DNA of 64,000 nt from positions 1 to 64,000 of the forward strand of contig NZ_JAQPOK010000088.1 of assembly GCF_030068445.1 (NCBI RefSeq). The letters are read 5' to 3'. Shown here in pieces: positions 43,506-52,720 of this stretch. Numbering within the stretch: position 1 is the first letter of the stretch; each line of letters opens with the position of its first letter. The notes below the pieces were generated by a model, which was not told the DNA's origin, searched no databases, and worked only from the letters and a program-made list of their open reading frames with translations. This DNA comes from Roseofilum halophilum BLCC-M91. Its GTDB lineage: Bacteria > Cyanobacteriota > Cyanobacteriia > Cyanobacteriales > Desertifilaceae. A program made the translations under genes and the position numbers.

Positions 43506-44522
43506 TCATGTTTCCAAAAACCCCATCAAATAGTCGCGCATCCAAACCCTAGTGGTAGCAGAAACCGGAAAGCGTCCCTTAATGATAATCGAATCTTGCC
43601 AAACCGGGTTAGCCACCGACCAATCCACCGCCGCCAAACCCTGTAAGTAAATTTCCCAAGACTCCGGGTACAGAGACAACAGGGTAACCCCTACCTCTGC
43701 TAACCCGAAAAAGGCGATCGCCTGACAACACACATAATGCTCCCTAACTTCCCACGCCCTCAACTCCCCCGTCAACACCGATCGCCAAACTGGTATCACC
43801 TCCCCTATCCCCCGCCAAAATAACACCGCTTGCGCCACAGTCACCCCCCGATCGAGCATATGCTGTATTGCCGGATACACCATCGACAGGGTAAACAGCT
43901 TACCTGACTTCGCCCCTAAGCGGCTCCGTTCCAGATCGGTTAACTCCCGTAAATTTCGCACATTGCGAACAACTTCTAATACCCAACGGTTGCCCCATTG
44001 CCGATGGTTATACAACCACCCCAACCCCGGATCGAGAGCTATGCTATGGCAATTGAGATCGTAAAACATTTGCTGCGATCGCTCCAATCCCATCGCCAAA
44101 AAGAAACACACCGCGATCGTCTCATATCCCAGCTCTGGATGCTCCTGTAATGCCCATTCCAGCGCCATCCGACGATGCCACCCATCATTAATGGTTAACG
44201 TGGCATCCATGGGCACATACAAGCGCCCCATCTTCCAATCTTCCCCTTCCTCACTCACCGGTTCAAACCGCGTATCCCCATCAATAGCCACCGTCAGCGC
44301 CGGTAAAATATAGCTGTCTAAATTGTCTAAAATATAACGGCATAAACTCCTGATCCGAGACCGAGAAGGCGATCGCCCCACCCGCAACACCGGATCGCTC
44401 TCCCCCATCCCCACCGGGAATAGCTTCGGTAAAAACCGCAGAGGACACATCGATGTATAATACTCATCTCCCCCCTGAATCCCCCGAACCACTGGTAGCA
44501 CATACTCAAACGCCGTCAACAT
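43506..44522 (-). CDS. dndB: DndB, DNA sulfur modification regulator, with altered DGQHR motif
   Basis: Matches DndB by VVRGIQGGDEYYTSMCPLRFLPKLF at the start, RYILDNLDSYILPALT, MDATLTINDG and GLERSQQMFYDLNCHSIAL. In other systems DndB represses or restrains the dnd operon, but the reason for the family motif is not known. Here the motif reads DGWHR, with Trp116 in place of the usual Gln (counting from the GTG at 44525). The codon is a clean TGG. I use the ATG just after that GTG. It is convergent with the first DGQHR gene, 61 bp apart. The frame is intact, so this is not an obvious pseudogene. Confidence 0.85.
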   Translation of the reverse strand: MLTAFEYVLPVVRGIQGGDEYYTSMCPLRFLPKLFPVGMGESDPVLRVGRSPSRSRIRSLCRYILDNLDSYILPALTVAIDGDTRFEPVSEEGEDWKMGRLYVPMDATLTINDGWHRRMALEWALQEHPELGYETIAVCFFLAMGLERSQQMFYDLNCHSIALDPGLGWLYNHRQWGNRWVLEVVRNVRNLRELTDLERSRLGAKSGKLFTLSMVYPAIQHMLDRGVTVAQAVLFWRGIGEVIPVWRSVLTGELRAWEVREHYVCCQAIAFFGLAEVGVTLLSLYPESWEIYLQGLAAVDWSVANPVWQDSIIIKGRFPVSATTRVWMRDYLMGFLET

Positions 44523-44525
44523 CAC

Positions 44526-44859
44526 CCTTTCCCCCCGCGACTCCTCCAGTATGACACACTTTTTAAAAAGTTGAGTCAGTTTTAGAAAACTTATTGCCCC
44601 TCTATCCCTCTCCCCAGGGGAGGGACTTTGAACCCCCTTCTCCCGTGGGAGAAGGGGGCAGGGGGAAGAGGGCGTATCTTCCCGCAGGTGTTGCCCTCTC
44701 CCTCTATCCCTCTCCCCAGGGAGAGGGACTTTGAACCCCCTTCTCCCGTGGGAGAAGGGGGCAGGGGGAAGAGGGCAAACCAGCCAACATCAATGAGATA
44801 ATCAACCTTAACCCCAATTTTTAATTTTTAATTTCTAATTTTTAATTTTTAATTCCCCC
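44526..44859. repeat. Two tandem CCCTCTCCC repeats and AATTTTT heptamers
   Basis: Two near-identical CCCTCT..GGGAGAGGG..CTTCTCCCGTGGGAGAAGGGGGCAGGGGGAAGAGGGC copies (about 44590-44686 and 44691-44780). A heptamer array AATTTTT then runs at 44816-44854, ending six bases before the next start codon. No gene. Confidence 0.8.
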
Positions 44860-46374
44860 ATGACCATTCTCGACCCACTCCCACCCCACCAACTCCTCGT
44901 CCAAAAAACCCAAATGGGACAAAGCCAAGCCTACCTCGCCTCCGTCACCCTCGAATGGCTCTCTAACCATGTCCGGTTTGCTCACCAACTCCCCCTCTTT
45001 CAACACAAATTCGACCCCCAAACCCACAACCCCATCCGGGATGCTGAAACCATCGAACACCTACAACAGCGCCCCCTTGACTGGTCGCGCCAAGCCCCCC
45101 TAGCCCAATATCTAGCTGTCCGTCCCAACCACAAATTCCCCCCCATCCTCGCCGTTGTCAGTCCTCCCTGGGTCGATGAACCCCATGCCCCCGAATGGGA
45201 CGGAGAAGATCGGGCTACGGAGTCCGCCGCCCAATTTACTCCCCTCAACCGCGACCAAACCCTGGGCCTACTGAACCTCGATCGCAGTATCTCCCTTTTT
45301 GCCCTCGATGGCCAACATCGGCTCATGGGTATCCAAGGACTGATGGAACTGATCCGCACCGGTTCCCTACCCAAATACAAGAAAAACAGAAAGCCCACCG
45401 GCTCCAACATTACGGCTGAAGACCTCTATCAGCACTACCCCATCACCCCCAGCCAACTGCAAAACCTAGGCCAAGAAACCATCGGCCTGGAAATTATGCC
45501 CGCCGTCCTGCCTGGGGAAACCCGCGACCAAGCCAGGGGGCGCATTCGCTCGATTTTTGTCCATGTCAACCTGATGGCGGTGCGCCTGAGTGCCGGTCAA
45601 CTGGCGCTTCTGAATGAAGATGACGGCTTCTCTATTGTCGCCCGTCGTCTCGCGGTTAACCATCCTCTACTGAAGGCAGAGAGCGATCGCCACCCTAGAG
45701 TCAACTTTGACAGCGCCACCGTCTCCACCAAATCCACCGTTCTGACTACTCTCCCCGCCCTCAAAGACATGGCTCAAGCCTATCTCCAGCATCCCTATCC
45801 CCACTGGAAACCCACGGAAAAAGGACTGATTCCCCTGCGCCCGGAAGACGAGGAACTCGATGAGGCGATCGCCACCTTTTCCACCCTCTTCGACCACCTG
45901 GCCAACCTCCCCAGCTACCAAGCTTTAGAAATGGGTACTTTGAGTACCGACCTACGCCGGTTCAGCTTTGAAAGCCATGATGGCCAAGGCCATATGCTCT
46001 TCCGTCCCGTGGGTCAAATCGCCCTCGTTCGGGCGATCGGTATCCTCGTTTACCAACACCACCTCAGCCTCACCCCCATCTTCACTCAACTCTGCGCCTA
46101 TGATGCCCAAGGGGGCTTCAGTCACATCGATCACCCCGAATCTCTCTGGTACGGTATCCTTTTTAACCCCACCAAAAAGCGCATCCAAGTCTCCGGCCGG
46201 GATCTAGCCACCCGTTTGCTGATCCACCTAATCAACGACACCCCCGACACCTTAGATCGGGCCCAACTGCGCCAAGACCTAGCCAACGCCCGCACCTTCC
46301 AAGACAAAGCCCTCAGCTTCGACGGTAAATTAGTTCACCCGCGCCAATTACGTCTACCGGGGCAATTGGGGTAA
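44860..46374 (+). CDS. DGQHR-domain protein, large variant
   Basis: 504 residues with Asp150-Gly-Gln-His-Arg154 in LFALDGQHRLMGIQG, the third protein of this type at the locus. The following region (IFVHVNLMAVRLSAGQLALL, SIVARRLAVNHPLL, TKSTVLTTLPALKDMAQAYL) is characteristic of longer DGQHR proteins found with phosphorothioation genes. It has no membrane segment. The start lies directly after the A/T heptamer array and no Shine-Dalgarno can be seen. Its GC content is higher than the first DGQHR gene. Role unknown. It may be a regulator, a DNA- or protein-binding partner, or part of defence. Confidence 0.8.
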   Translation: MTILDPLPPHQLLVQKTQMGQSQAYLASVTLEWLSNHVRFAHQLPLFQHKFDPQTHNPIRDAETIEHLQQRPLDWSRQAPLAQYLAVRPNHKFPPILAVVSPPWVDEPHAPEWDGEDRATESAAQFTPLNRDQTLGLLNLDRSISLFALDGQHRLMGIQGLMELIRTGSLPKYKKNRKPTGSNITAEDLYQHYPITPSQLQNLGQETIGLEIMPAVLPGETRDQARGRIRSIFVHVNLMAVRLSAGQLALLNEDDGFSIVARRLAVNHPLLKAESDRHPRVNFDSATVSTKSTVLTTLPALKDMAQAYLQHPYPHWKPTEKGLIPLRPEDEELDEAIATFSTLFDHLANLPSYQALEMGTLSTDLRRFSFESHDGQGHMLFRPVGQIALVRAIGILVYQHHLSLTPIFTQLCAYDAQGGFSHIDHPESLWYGILFNPTKKRIQVSGRDLATRLLIHLINDTPDTLDRAQLRQDLANARTFQDKALSFDGKLVHPRQLRLPGQLG

Positions 46375-46455
46375 TGGGGGAATGGGGAGATGGGCGATCG
46401 CCTCAAATTTGTTAAAATAATAAGCTGACACCGCAAAAATAACAAATCGTTAAAA

Positions 46456-47643
46456 ATGTATATGAGCCATCAACCTGAATTGCTTTTAGGGCGATCGCTT
46501 CGTCAAGCCCGTGAATTAGCCCAATTGTCCCAAACCGAAGCCGCCCAAAAACTCCGTATTACCCCTGCCGCTCTCAGCCAATACGAGAGCGGGAAGCGAC
46601 GCATAGAGGCTCTCATACTCGATCGCTTGGCCCATTTATACGGTGTTCCAGTCACGTACTTTTTTGACGATAATAATCACCAAAACCCCTTACCTCATTG
46701 GGAAACCCATTTAAGAAGAATGGCTCAGGATCTATCGCCAGAAGCTAAAGCCGGAATTACCCAATTAATTCAAATCATTCATCAACTCGAACAACTGTAT
46801 CAGATTACCCATACTCCATTGCCCGTAAACGGCGATCGCCCCCTACACCACCCCTTTCCCCCACTCTCTCAGAGCCAATATTCCAACGATCAAATCGCTC
46901 AATACGCCCAAAAAGTGCGCCGCCACTTTAACTTAGGCATGGCTCCCCTGCACTATTTAAAAACATTTCTTGAGACTCAAGGATATCCAGTATTTTCCGT
47001 TCCCCTTGGTGGAGGAAATAATTCACTCACCGGACTGTTTTTGTGCCATCCCACATTAGGAGCCATCCTTGTCATCAACGAGAAGCAATCTTATACCCGC
47101 TTTCCTTTCCTCCTCAGCCATGAAATAGCCCACTGTTTCTTTCACTGGGATCGCTATGCCGTCCTCTGTCCCTTGAACAGCAACGATCCCCAAGAACAAT
47201 TTGCCGATCGCTTTGCCTCCTACTTTCTCATTCCTCCCGAAGGATTACAGGAATTACTAGATACTATGGGTATCAAAACTGTCAAATATCCCGAAGAAGT
47301 CATTCACATTGCCCGATACTTTGGGGTAAGTTATGGGGATACCTTGCATCGATTAGGCGGCGATCGTAAACTCGGAGTATCCAAAGAACACTTTAAGGGA
47401 GTAAAACCCGTCGCCTTAGCCACATCTTTAGGCTATAGTTACTTACCCAATTCATTCGAGATCCGTCCCCTCCCCCCTGAAGAGCGTCTTCCCAGAATCT
47501 TTTTAGAATTAAGCCATAAAGCCCTCAATCAAAACTTGCTCTCTCTCAGGCGCGTCGCTGAAATTCTAGGCATTAGCGATCTAGAATTAGAAGATCGACT
47601 CAATGAAGAATCCCTAGAAGTTCCAGAAGAAATTTATGCCTAA
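46456..47643 (+). CDS. XRE-HTH / ImmA-IrrE metallopeptidase-type regulator
   Basis: 395 residues. Residues about 8-70 form an XRE helix-turn-helix (LRQARELAQLSQTEAAQKL, ITPAALSQYESGKRRI). From about 150 to 300 is an ImmA/IrrE-like domain with zinc motif His222-Glu223-Ile-Ala-His226 (LLSHEIAHCFFHW) and the following EQFADRFASYFLIP glutamate. Such fusions act as repressors that can be inactivated by proteolysis and as antitoxins in HTH-peptidase modules. Five bases separate it from the PIN-like gene, so the two form a coupled pair, at the edge of the Dnd island. Confidence 0.87.
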   Translation: MYMSHQPELLLGRSLRQARELAQLSQTEAAQKLRITPAALSQYESGKRRIEALILDRLAHLYGVPVTYFFDDNNHQNPLPHWETHLRRMAQDLSPEAKAGITQLIQIIHQLEQLYQITHTPLPVNGDRPLHHPFPPLSQSQYSNDQIAQYAQKVRRHFNLGMAPLHYLKTFLETQGYPVFSVPLGGGNNSLTGLFLCHPTLGAILVINEKQSYTRFPFLLSHEIAHCFFHWDRYAVLCPLNSNDPQEQFADRFASYFLIPPEGLQELLDTMGIKTVKYPEEVIHIARYFGVSYGDTLHRLGGDRKLGVSKEHFKGVKPVALATSLGYSYLPNSFEIRPLPPEERLPRIFLELSHKALNQNLLSLRRVAEILGISDLELEDRLNEESLEVPEEIYA

Positions 47644-47648
47644 AGTTT

Positions 47649-48281
47649 ATGACTCAATTTGTTCTGGACACCGTAGTTTTGCGGGTCTTCGCTTTTTCTC
47701 ATCCCCAAGGCATTGACATTCTTTTAGAAGCCCTGAATACCCCTCAAGCCATTTTCCCCTCTGAAGTCTTCAATGCTGATGAAAATAACTTACCTCTAAC
47801 AGAATCTGACCAAAACTTAAGTGAATTAGCCAGAGGATTACGATACGCACGTCGCCAAGTTCAATCACAACCAGAGCTTACCAGAAAACGCTTTCAAATC
47901 CGTTTAGAAAACGCCAACCAACTTTATCACCACCTTCAAACCGGTAGCCTTTTAATCACCCCCTTAGAACTCCAAGAAATTCCACGCCGAGAACAACTCA
48001 TGACCACCCATGGCATTGGTCGGGGTGAATCTGCTTGCTTAACCTTAGCTGAACGCAATACCAGCATTGCCATCTTTTTATCCAGCGACGAAGCTGCCTG
48101 TCAAGTTGCACAAATTCTCGGCATTGCCCACTTAACTATTCCCGATATTTTACGCCAATGGATACTTGAGGTTAATCCTACCCTAGAACAATTTCAAGAC
48201 TTAATCGAGGGCATGAAAAACGCAGCCTTCACCCTCCCAAAACCCATTGACCAAGAGCTAAACCAGCTTTTTGAACTTTGA
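47649..48281 (+). CDS. PIN-like nuclease-type protein, candidate toxin
   Basis: 210 residues. An N-terminal FVLDTVVLRVFAFSH carries an Asp, and GRGESACLTLAERN and FLSSDEAACQVAQILG follow in positions expected for the acidic residues of a PIN-like metal site. The middle helix region (NLSELARGLRYARRQVQSQ) is charged. It is the second gene of a tight pair with the XRE-ImmA regulator, a configuration seen in toxin-antitoxin modules. Toxic nuclease activity is inferred. The fold assignment is moderate because the sequence is divergent. Confidence 0.6.
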   Translation: MTQFVLDTVVLRVFAFSHPQGIDILLEALNTPQAIFPSEVFNADENNLPLTESDQNLSELARGLRYARRQVQSQPELTRKRFQIRLENANQLYHHLQTGSLLITPLELQEIPRREQLMTTHGIGRGESACLTLAERNTSIAIFLSSDEAACQVAQILGIAHLTIPDILRQWILEVNPTLEQFQDLIEGMKNAAFTLPKPIDQELNQLFEL

Positions 48282-48341
48282 TCTGATTGTAAACCCTCTC
48301 CGTGTCCCTCCGTGTCTCCGTGGTTCATCCCCCTCAGTCGA

Positions 48342-50648
48342 TCACAATGCAAAATCATTCCGAGCTTGCACATCAGCAGTGGTGCTAAATCCTCGTTGAG
48401 AATTCCATTGAACTGCCCCATCTCTTCCCGTTAAAAACACTGTGCTATTTGTGGCTTTTAATGCGGATAAAATAGCCGGATCGAGATCCTCAGAAAGGGC
48501 GATCGCCACCTCTGGCTGTATTTTTTCTATCATTTCCAGCGCCATCCCCTTACCCGACCAAATTAACACAGTCTCCCCAGCATAATCATTACACCAGGAC
48601 TGCACTTCACAAAAAGCACCCGTAAAACCCCTACCTTCTAACATTAAAAAACGTTTATTTTCCAACTCAAATCCCAAAACCTGCGGATCTAAACTCAAGC
48701 CTTCAATGCTCAAGGTTTTCCAGTTTAAACCCTGATTCACCTGCAACAGTTGATAGGTTTCCACCCGCTCCTCAATCTTCTGCTCTACCTGCTCTACAAG
48801 GTCACCAATCTGATAAAATCGGCGTATGGGTAAGGTATCCAAAATCCTCAACCATCCCTCAATGGGAGCATTTCCCCCATTGAGCATCACCCCAGCATCC
48901 AATTCATTGACCCCCTGAGATTGGAAGAAGGGAATTAGGGTATACTGGGCGACTCCAAAATCTGGCGTATTGACCAAGACAACCTTACCCCGATCCTGAA
49001 TGGCGATCGCTGGGGTGCGAGTGGCAAACACCGTTACCTGAGACCTATAGGCTTGAGTGTACCATAGGGGAATGACTACGACGGCGATCGCCAAACCGAT
49101 CCCCATCCCCAGCAGTATTTTAGACTTAATTGGTACTCTCCCCTTTACCCAAAACAAGAGAATCACACCATACAGCACCAGCAACTGAAGCGCCGAAATT
49201 TTACCCACTGCTACCGAATTTCCAGGCAGCTCGGTAAACCCATCAATAATCGCCAGAAACGCCACCGTGGGATAATATAAAACACTAGAGACCCAACTCC
49301 CCAACAACGGCCAAATCACCGCCATAGAAGCCACCACCATCCCCCCCAGAGTGAGCAGCACCACCAAGGGTAACGTCACCAAATTAACCCAAATTCCATA
49401 GGAAGACAGGACAGCAAAATGATACAACTGTAGGGGAAACGTCCAGAGAAAAGCACTGACAGGAACCGCGAATGCAGAGGCGATCGCCGGAGGTAAACCC
49501 TCCCAGATTTCCATCAACACCGGAACCGTCACCACTAACCCCAACGTCGCCAAAAAACTCAACTGAAATCCTACATCTTGAATCCATAACGGGTTGACTA
49601 AAAGTAACACTGTTGCCGTCAATAATAACGACCCTAAAATATTCACTCGACGGTCTAATAACGTCCCTAAAACCGCCCCAAATCCCATTAACGACGCTCG
49701 CAATACCGAAGGTGTAAACCCCGTTAACCCGCTATAGAGAATCAGGGTGATAATCCCCACCCGAAACTGAATTCGCTTCGAGAATCTCTGAGTTAAAGTT
49801 AACACAAATCCCAGCAACAACGACACATGAAACCCAGAGGCCGCCAACACATGAGCGAGTCCCACCTGAATAAAATTATCCCGGATATCAAAGGGTAAAT
49901 CTACCGCTCGACGACCCAGCACCATGGAACTGATGACTATTCCTTCCGGCACATCCAACCCCTGCACCAGGGAGCGCAAAATACGCTGACGCACCCACCA
50001 CCAGCCCCAGGAACCCTGATTTACATCAAATTTGACAGTTTCAGCACTCAGCCCCATAAACATCCCCTGATGGGCTAAATAGTGCCGAAAATCAAACCCT
50101 CCGGGGATACTCGATCGTTGTGGTTCATACAGTCTTCCCCTAACTTCTACCTGATATCCCGGATGTAATCCCGTCGCTTGCAATAAGGGAACAGTGGTGT
50201 AGAACTTTCCCTGAACAGGCCGATCTTCAATCTGACTGACCTTGAGTGTAAACCGGATACGGTGCGATCGCGTTAACTGAGGTTCACTGAGTACCTTTCC
50301 CTGCACCGTCACCGGTTGACCGATCCAAGGGCTGAAGTCTATTTCTGGAGGTTGGGGCGTGCGAAAACTAAAATAAAAACTGGCTATAAACCCCAGAATT
50401 CCCGCCAGTAACCACATCCCAGACTTGGGCCCCATCCGCCAATATCGAGGAATACTAAACGCGGCGATCGCCCCCAAAACCAGCATCCCATAACTTCCCC
50501 CAGGAACCGGAACCAGAAGCAACCCCATAATATAAGCCAGACACAACAGCACACCGCTCGTCCGGGACATAGCAAACAGGAAAATACACATCAAAAAGGA
50601 TTGAAGTCCGACAGACTTCAACCTCTCCAGTGTATCCTCTATCTTCAA
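48342..50648 (-). CDS. comEC: ComEC/Rec2-family DNA uptake channel
   Basis: 768 residues with a DUF4131 N-terminal part, the competence-channel core (VGLAHVLAASGFHVSLLLGFVLTL, GFTPSVLRASLMGFGAVL) of about ten membrane spans, and a C-terminal metallo-beta-lactamase-like part. That part lacks the usual HxHxDH zinc motif: the corresponding stretch reads VLVNTPDFG and VMLNGGNAPIEGW, so the nuclease-type site is probably inactive. ComEC imports single-stranded DNA during natural transformation. No other com genes lie in the window. Confidence 0.88.
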   Translation of the reverse strand: MKIEDTLERLKSVGLQSFLMCIFLFAMSRTSGVLLCLAYIMGLLLVPVPGGSYGMLVLGAIAAFSIPRYWRMGPKSGMWLLAGILGFIASFYFSFRTPQPPEIDFSPWIGQPVTVQGKVLSEPQLTRSHRIRFTLKVSQIEDRPVQGKFYTTVPLLQATGLHPGYQVEVRGRLYEPQRSSIPGGFDFRHYLAHQGMFMGLSAETVKFDVNQGSWGWWWVRQRILRSLVQGLDVPEGIVISSMVLGRRAVDLPFDIRDNFIQVGLAHVLAASGFHVSLLLGFVLTLTQRFSKRIQFRVGIITLILYSGLTGFTPSVLRASLMGFGAVLGTLLDRRVNILGSLLLTATVLLLVNPLWIQDVGFQLSFLATLGLVVTVPVLMEIWEGLPPAIASAFAVPVSAFLWTFPLQLYHFAVLSSYGIWVNLVTLPLVVLLTLGGMVVASMAVIWPLLGSWVSSVLYYPTVAFLAIIDGFTELPGNSVAVGKISALQLLVLYGVILLFWVKGRVPIKSKILLGMGIGLAIAVVVIPLWYTQAYRSQVTVFATRTPAIAIQDRGKVVLVNTPDFGVAQYTLIPFFQSQGVNELDAGVMLNGGNAPIEGWLRILDTLPIRRFYQIGDLVEQVEQKIEERVETYQLLQVNQGLNWKTLSIEGLSLDPQVLGFELENKRFLMLEGRGFTGAFCEVQSWCNDYAGETVLIWSGKGMALEMIEKIQPEVAIALSEDLDPAILSALKATNSTVFLTGRDGAVQWNSQRGFSTTADVQARNDFAL

Positions 50649-50705
50649 TTACCGCGCCAACATTCCGCCCTAGAAGAACGGGGAGCAGTCCATACTCATG
50701 AGTGA

Positions 50706-51890
50706 TTACTCCCGATCAATTGTATGAATCGATCGCCCCTCTCCTTGTGTCCCAAAATACGTTAGAGCCGTTGCTGCTTCCAACTGGGTCACTGTTTTTT
50801 GCGGTTGAAACAACCGAGTATAGCCAAACACGCGGCGAATATTAGCATTGTTTCCATTTTGGAAATCCACCAAAATACTCGGTAAAACTTGGGCATTAAT
50901 TTTACTCGTATCCTGAAATCCCCAAGTGTCTTTGACCGCCTCTATCGTGGCTTTTGGCAGTGCTGAACGAGTATCTAACGGGACTTTCCAGCCAATGAGA
51001 TTTTCCCTCGTTAGGGGAGCATCAGGACGAAACCGGGTTTCCGTTGCCTCTCCAGTCAAGGCACTGGGAATTAACCCCGCCTCCGCCAAACCCTGAATAT
51101 AGGCAAAATCTGGGTCACTTTTCGGGACATCTTGGAAAACTGGCTCTCCAGTCCCAGAGGCTAACCGAATCTGTTTACCCGGATCGTCTGCATAGATTTG
51201 ATTATTGGCGTTGATTAACCAGCGAGCATACTCTCGACGGGTAATGATTTCATTGGGTTGAAACGCTTCTACAGAAATATCATTCGTAATTCCGAGGGCG
51301 ATCAATTGTTTGACTTCTGGCGATAGAGGAGTCGAAACTTGCGACGGAGTAGGAGAAGGGGAAGGACTTGGAGAACTGATGACCGTGGGCGTATTTTCTA
51401 TAGTTTCTATACGATAAGTTAAGGTATAAGTCGTTTGTCCAGAAGTCGGGGGCGCAAAACTGAGGGTAAGCTGTAAATCCTCCCGACGCGCAGACAGCTC
51501 CGGTGCATCTTGAGCGCTGGTCATTTCCCAGTTATTCTCAGTGAATTGCTGTTGGTAATAGCGTCTGACTACCGTGGTAGAGTCAGGGCTAAACCAACGG
51601 GTAATGAGTCCTTCTTGGGCCGAAGTTAGGGGAGAAACCAATTCTAGAGTAGCGTTGGGATATTGGGGAATAGCAGAGGGAAAGTTATCTGGAAGGCTAA
51701 CAGCAGCAACAGGAGCAGGGGGAACAGAAGCTTGGGGAGAGGGTTGGGACGCAGGAGGTTGTTGTAGTTGGGGATCGGGTGCAAGCAGTTGCTCTAGACT
51801 TTGACCTCCAGAGCTATTAGCGCAGGAAGTTAAGGGAGCGATCGCTATTAAGATAGCGAATAAGGAAAGAGCTGGAGAAGGGTTCAACAC
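50706..51890 (-). CDS. SLH-domain lipoprotein
   Basis: 394 residues. Signal peptide and lipobox (LSFAILIAIAPLTSC-type start, Cys near residue 23) are followed by a proline/serine/glutamine-rich linker and then SLH modules in the C-terminal half (ITNDISVEAFQPNEIITRREYARWL, FRPDAPLTRENLIGW, LFQPQKTVTQLEAATAL). A middle region (about 75-170) is a small beta domain (ATLELVSPLTSAQEGLITRWF). Such proteins bind outer-envelope or peptidoglycan-linked layers. It lies divergent from rppA. Confidence 0.8.
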   Translation of the reverse strand: MLNPSPALSLFAILIAIAPLTSCANSSGGQSLEQLLAPDPQLQQPPASQPSPQASVPPAPVAAVSLPDNFPSAIPQYPNATLELVSPLTSAQEGLITRWFSPDSTTVVRRYYQQQFTENNWEMTSAQDAPELSARREDLQLTLSFAPPTSGQTTYTLTYRIETIENTPTVISSPSPSPSPTPSQVSTPLSPEVKQLIALGITNDISVEAFQPNEIITRREYARWLINANNQIYADDPGKQIRLASGTGEPVFQDVPKSDPDFAYIQGLAEAGLIPSALTGEATETRFRPDAPLTRENLIGWKVPLDTRSALPKATIEAVKDTWGFQDTSKINAQVLPSILVDFQNGNNANIRRVFGYTRLFQPQKTVTQLEAATALTYFGTQGEGRSIHTIDRE

Positions 51891-52032
51891 AGATTAGAAA
51901 ATGGTTACGAGTCCATCGATCGAGTCTTCTGATCCCTATCTTACCGAAACTCGGCTGTTGGTATGGTTATCCTCAGCTTTGATTGGCTCGGCGATCGCTG
52001 CTGACCATAATAGACAATAGAGCATTAGGAAC

Positions 52033-52710
52033 ATGAAGATTCTCTTAGTTGATGATGAAGTTGCCTTAACCGAGTCCCTGACTCAAGTTCTCAGACGAGA
52101 AGGATATGAAGTCGATGTTGCCACTGATGGCAAACAGGGAGAACAATTAGCCACAACTGGAGAATACGATCTGTTCATTCTCGATTGGATGTTACCCCAT
52201 CGCTCTGGATTAGACATTTGCCGATCGCTACGAAAGGGTCAATCTTCTACTCCGGTTCTGTTTCTCACTGCCAAAGATACCTTAGACGATCGCGTGATGG
52301 GACTCGATAGTGGTGCGGATGATTATATTATTAAGCCCTTTGAGTTGCGGGAATTTCTCGCTAGGGTACGAGCCTTATTGCGCCGTTTCACCGCCCCTAA
52401 CCGTTCCGTGTTAGAGGTGGAAGACATCAGGTTAGATCTCGATAATCAAATGGGCGATCGCCAAGGACGCTTAATTCAACTCTCGGAAAAAGAATGTCGT
52501 CTCCTCGCCTACTTTATGCAACATCCCGGTCAACTCCTCACCCATGACCAAATTTATCAAGCTCTCTGGAGCGCCGATGAATCCCCCAATAGTAATGTTT
52601 TAGCCGCCCAAGTGCGTTTACTGCGCCGCAAAATTGAGTTACCCGGAGAATCCCCCTTAATTCATACCGTTTATGGGAAAGGGTATCGGTTTGGCCGACT
52701 CGCCGATTAA
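52033..52710 (+). CDS. rppA: OmpR-type response regulator RppA-like
   Basis: 225 residues: receiver domain with acidic pocket (LLVDDE), phospho-acceptor Asp in FILDWMLP and Lys in IIKPFEL, then a winged-helix output domain (QLSEKECRLLAYFMQHPGQLLTHDQIYQALW). The sequence matches the RppA (NrsR) type of cyanobacteria, where the partner kinase RppB is normally the next gene. Here the next gene is a convergent phosphoesterase, so the regulator is an orphan locally. Confidence 0.8.
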   Translation: MKILLVDDEVALTESLTQVLRREGYEVDVATDGKQGEQLATTGEYDLFILDWMLPHRSGLDICRSLRKGQSSTPVLFLTAKDTLDDRVMGLDSGADDYIIKPFELREFLARVRALLRRFTAPNRSVLEVEDIRLDLDNQMGDRQGRLIQLSEKECRLLAYFMQHPGQLLTHDQIYQALWSADESPNSNVLAAQVRLLRRKIELPGESPLIHTVYGKGYRFGRLAD

Positions 52711-52720
52711 AACGGGCCAT

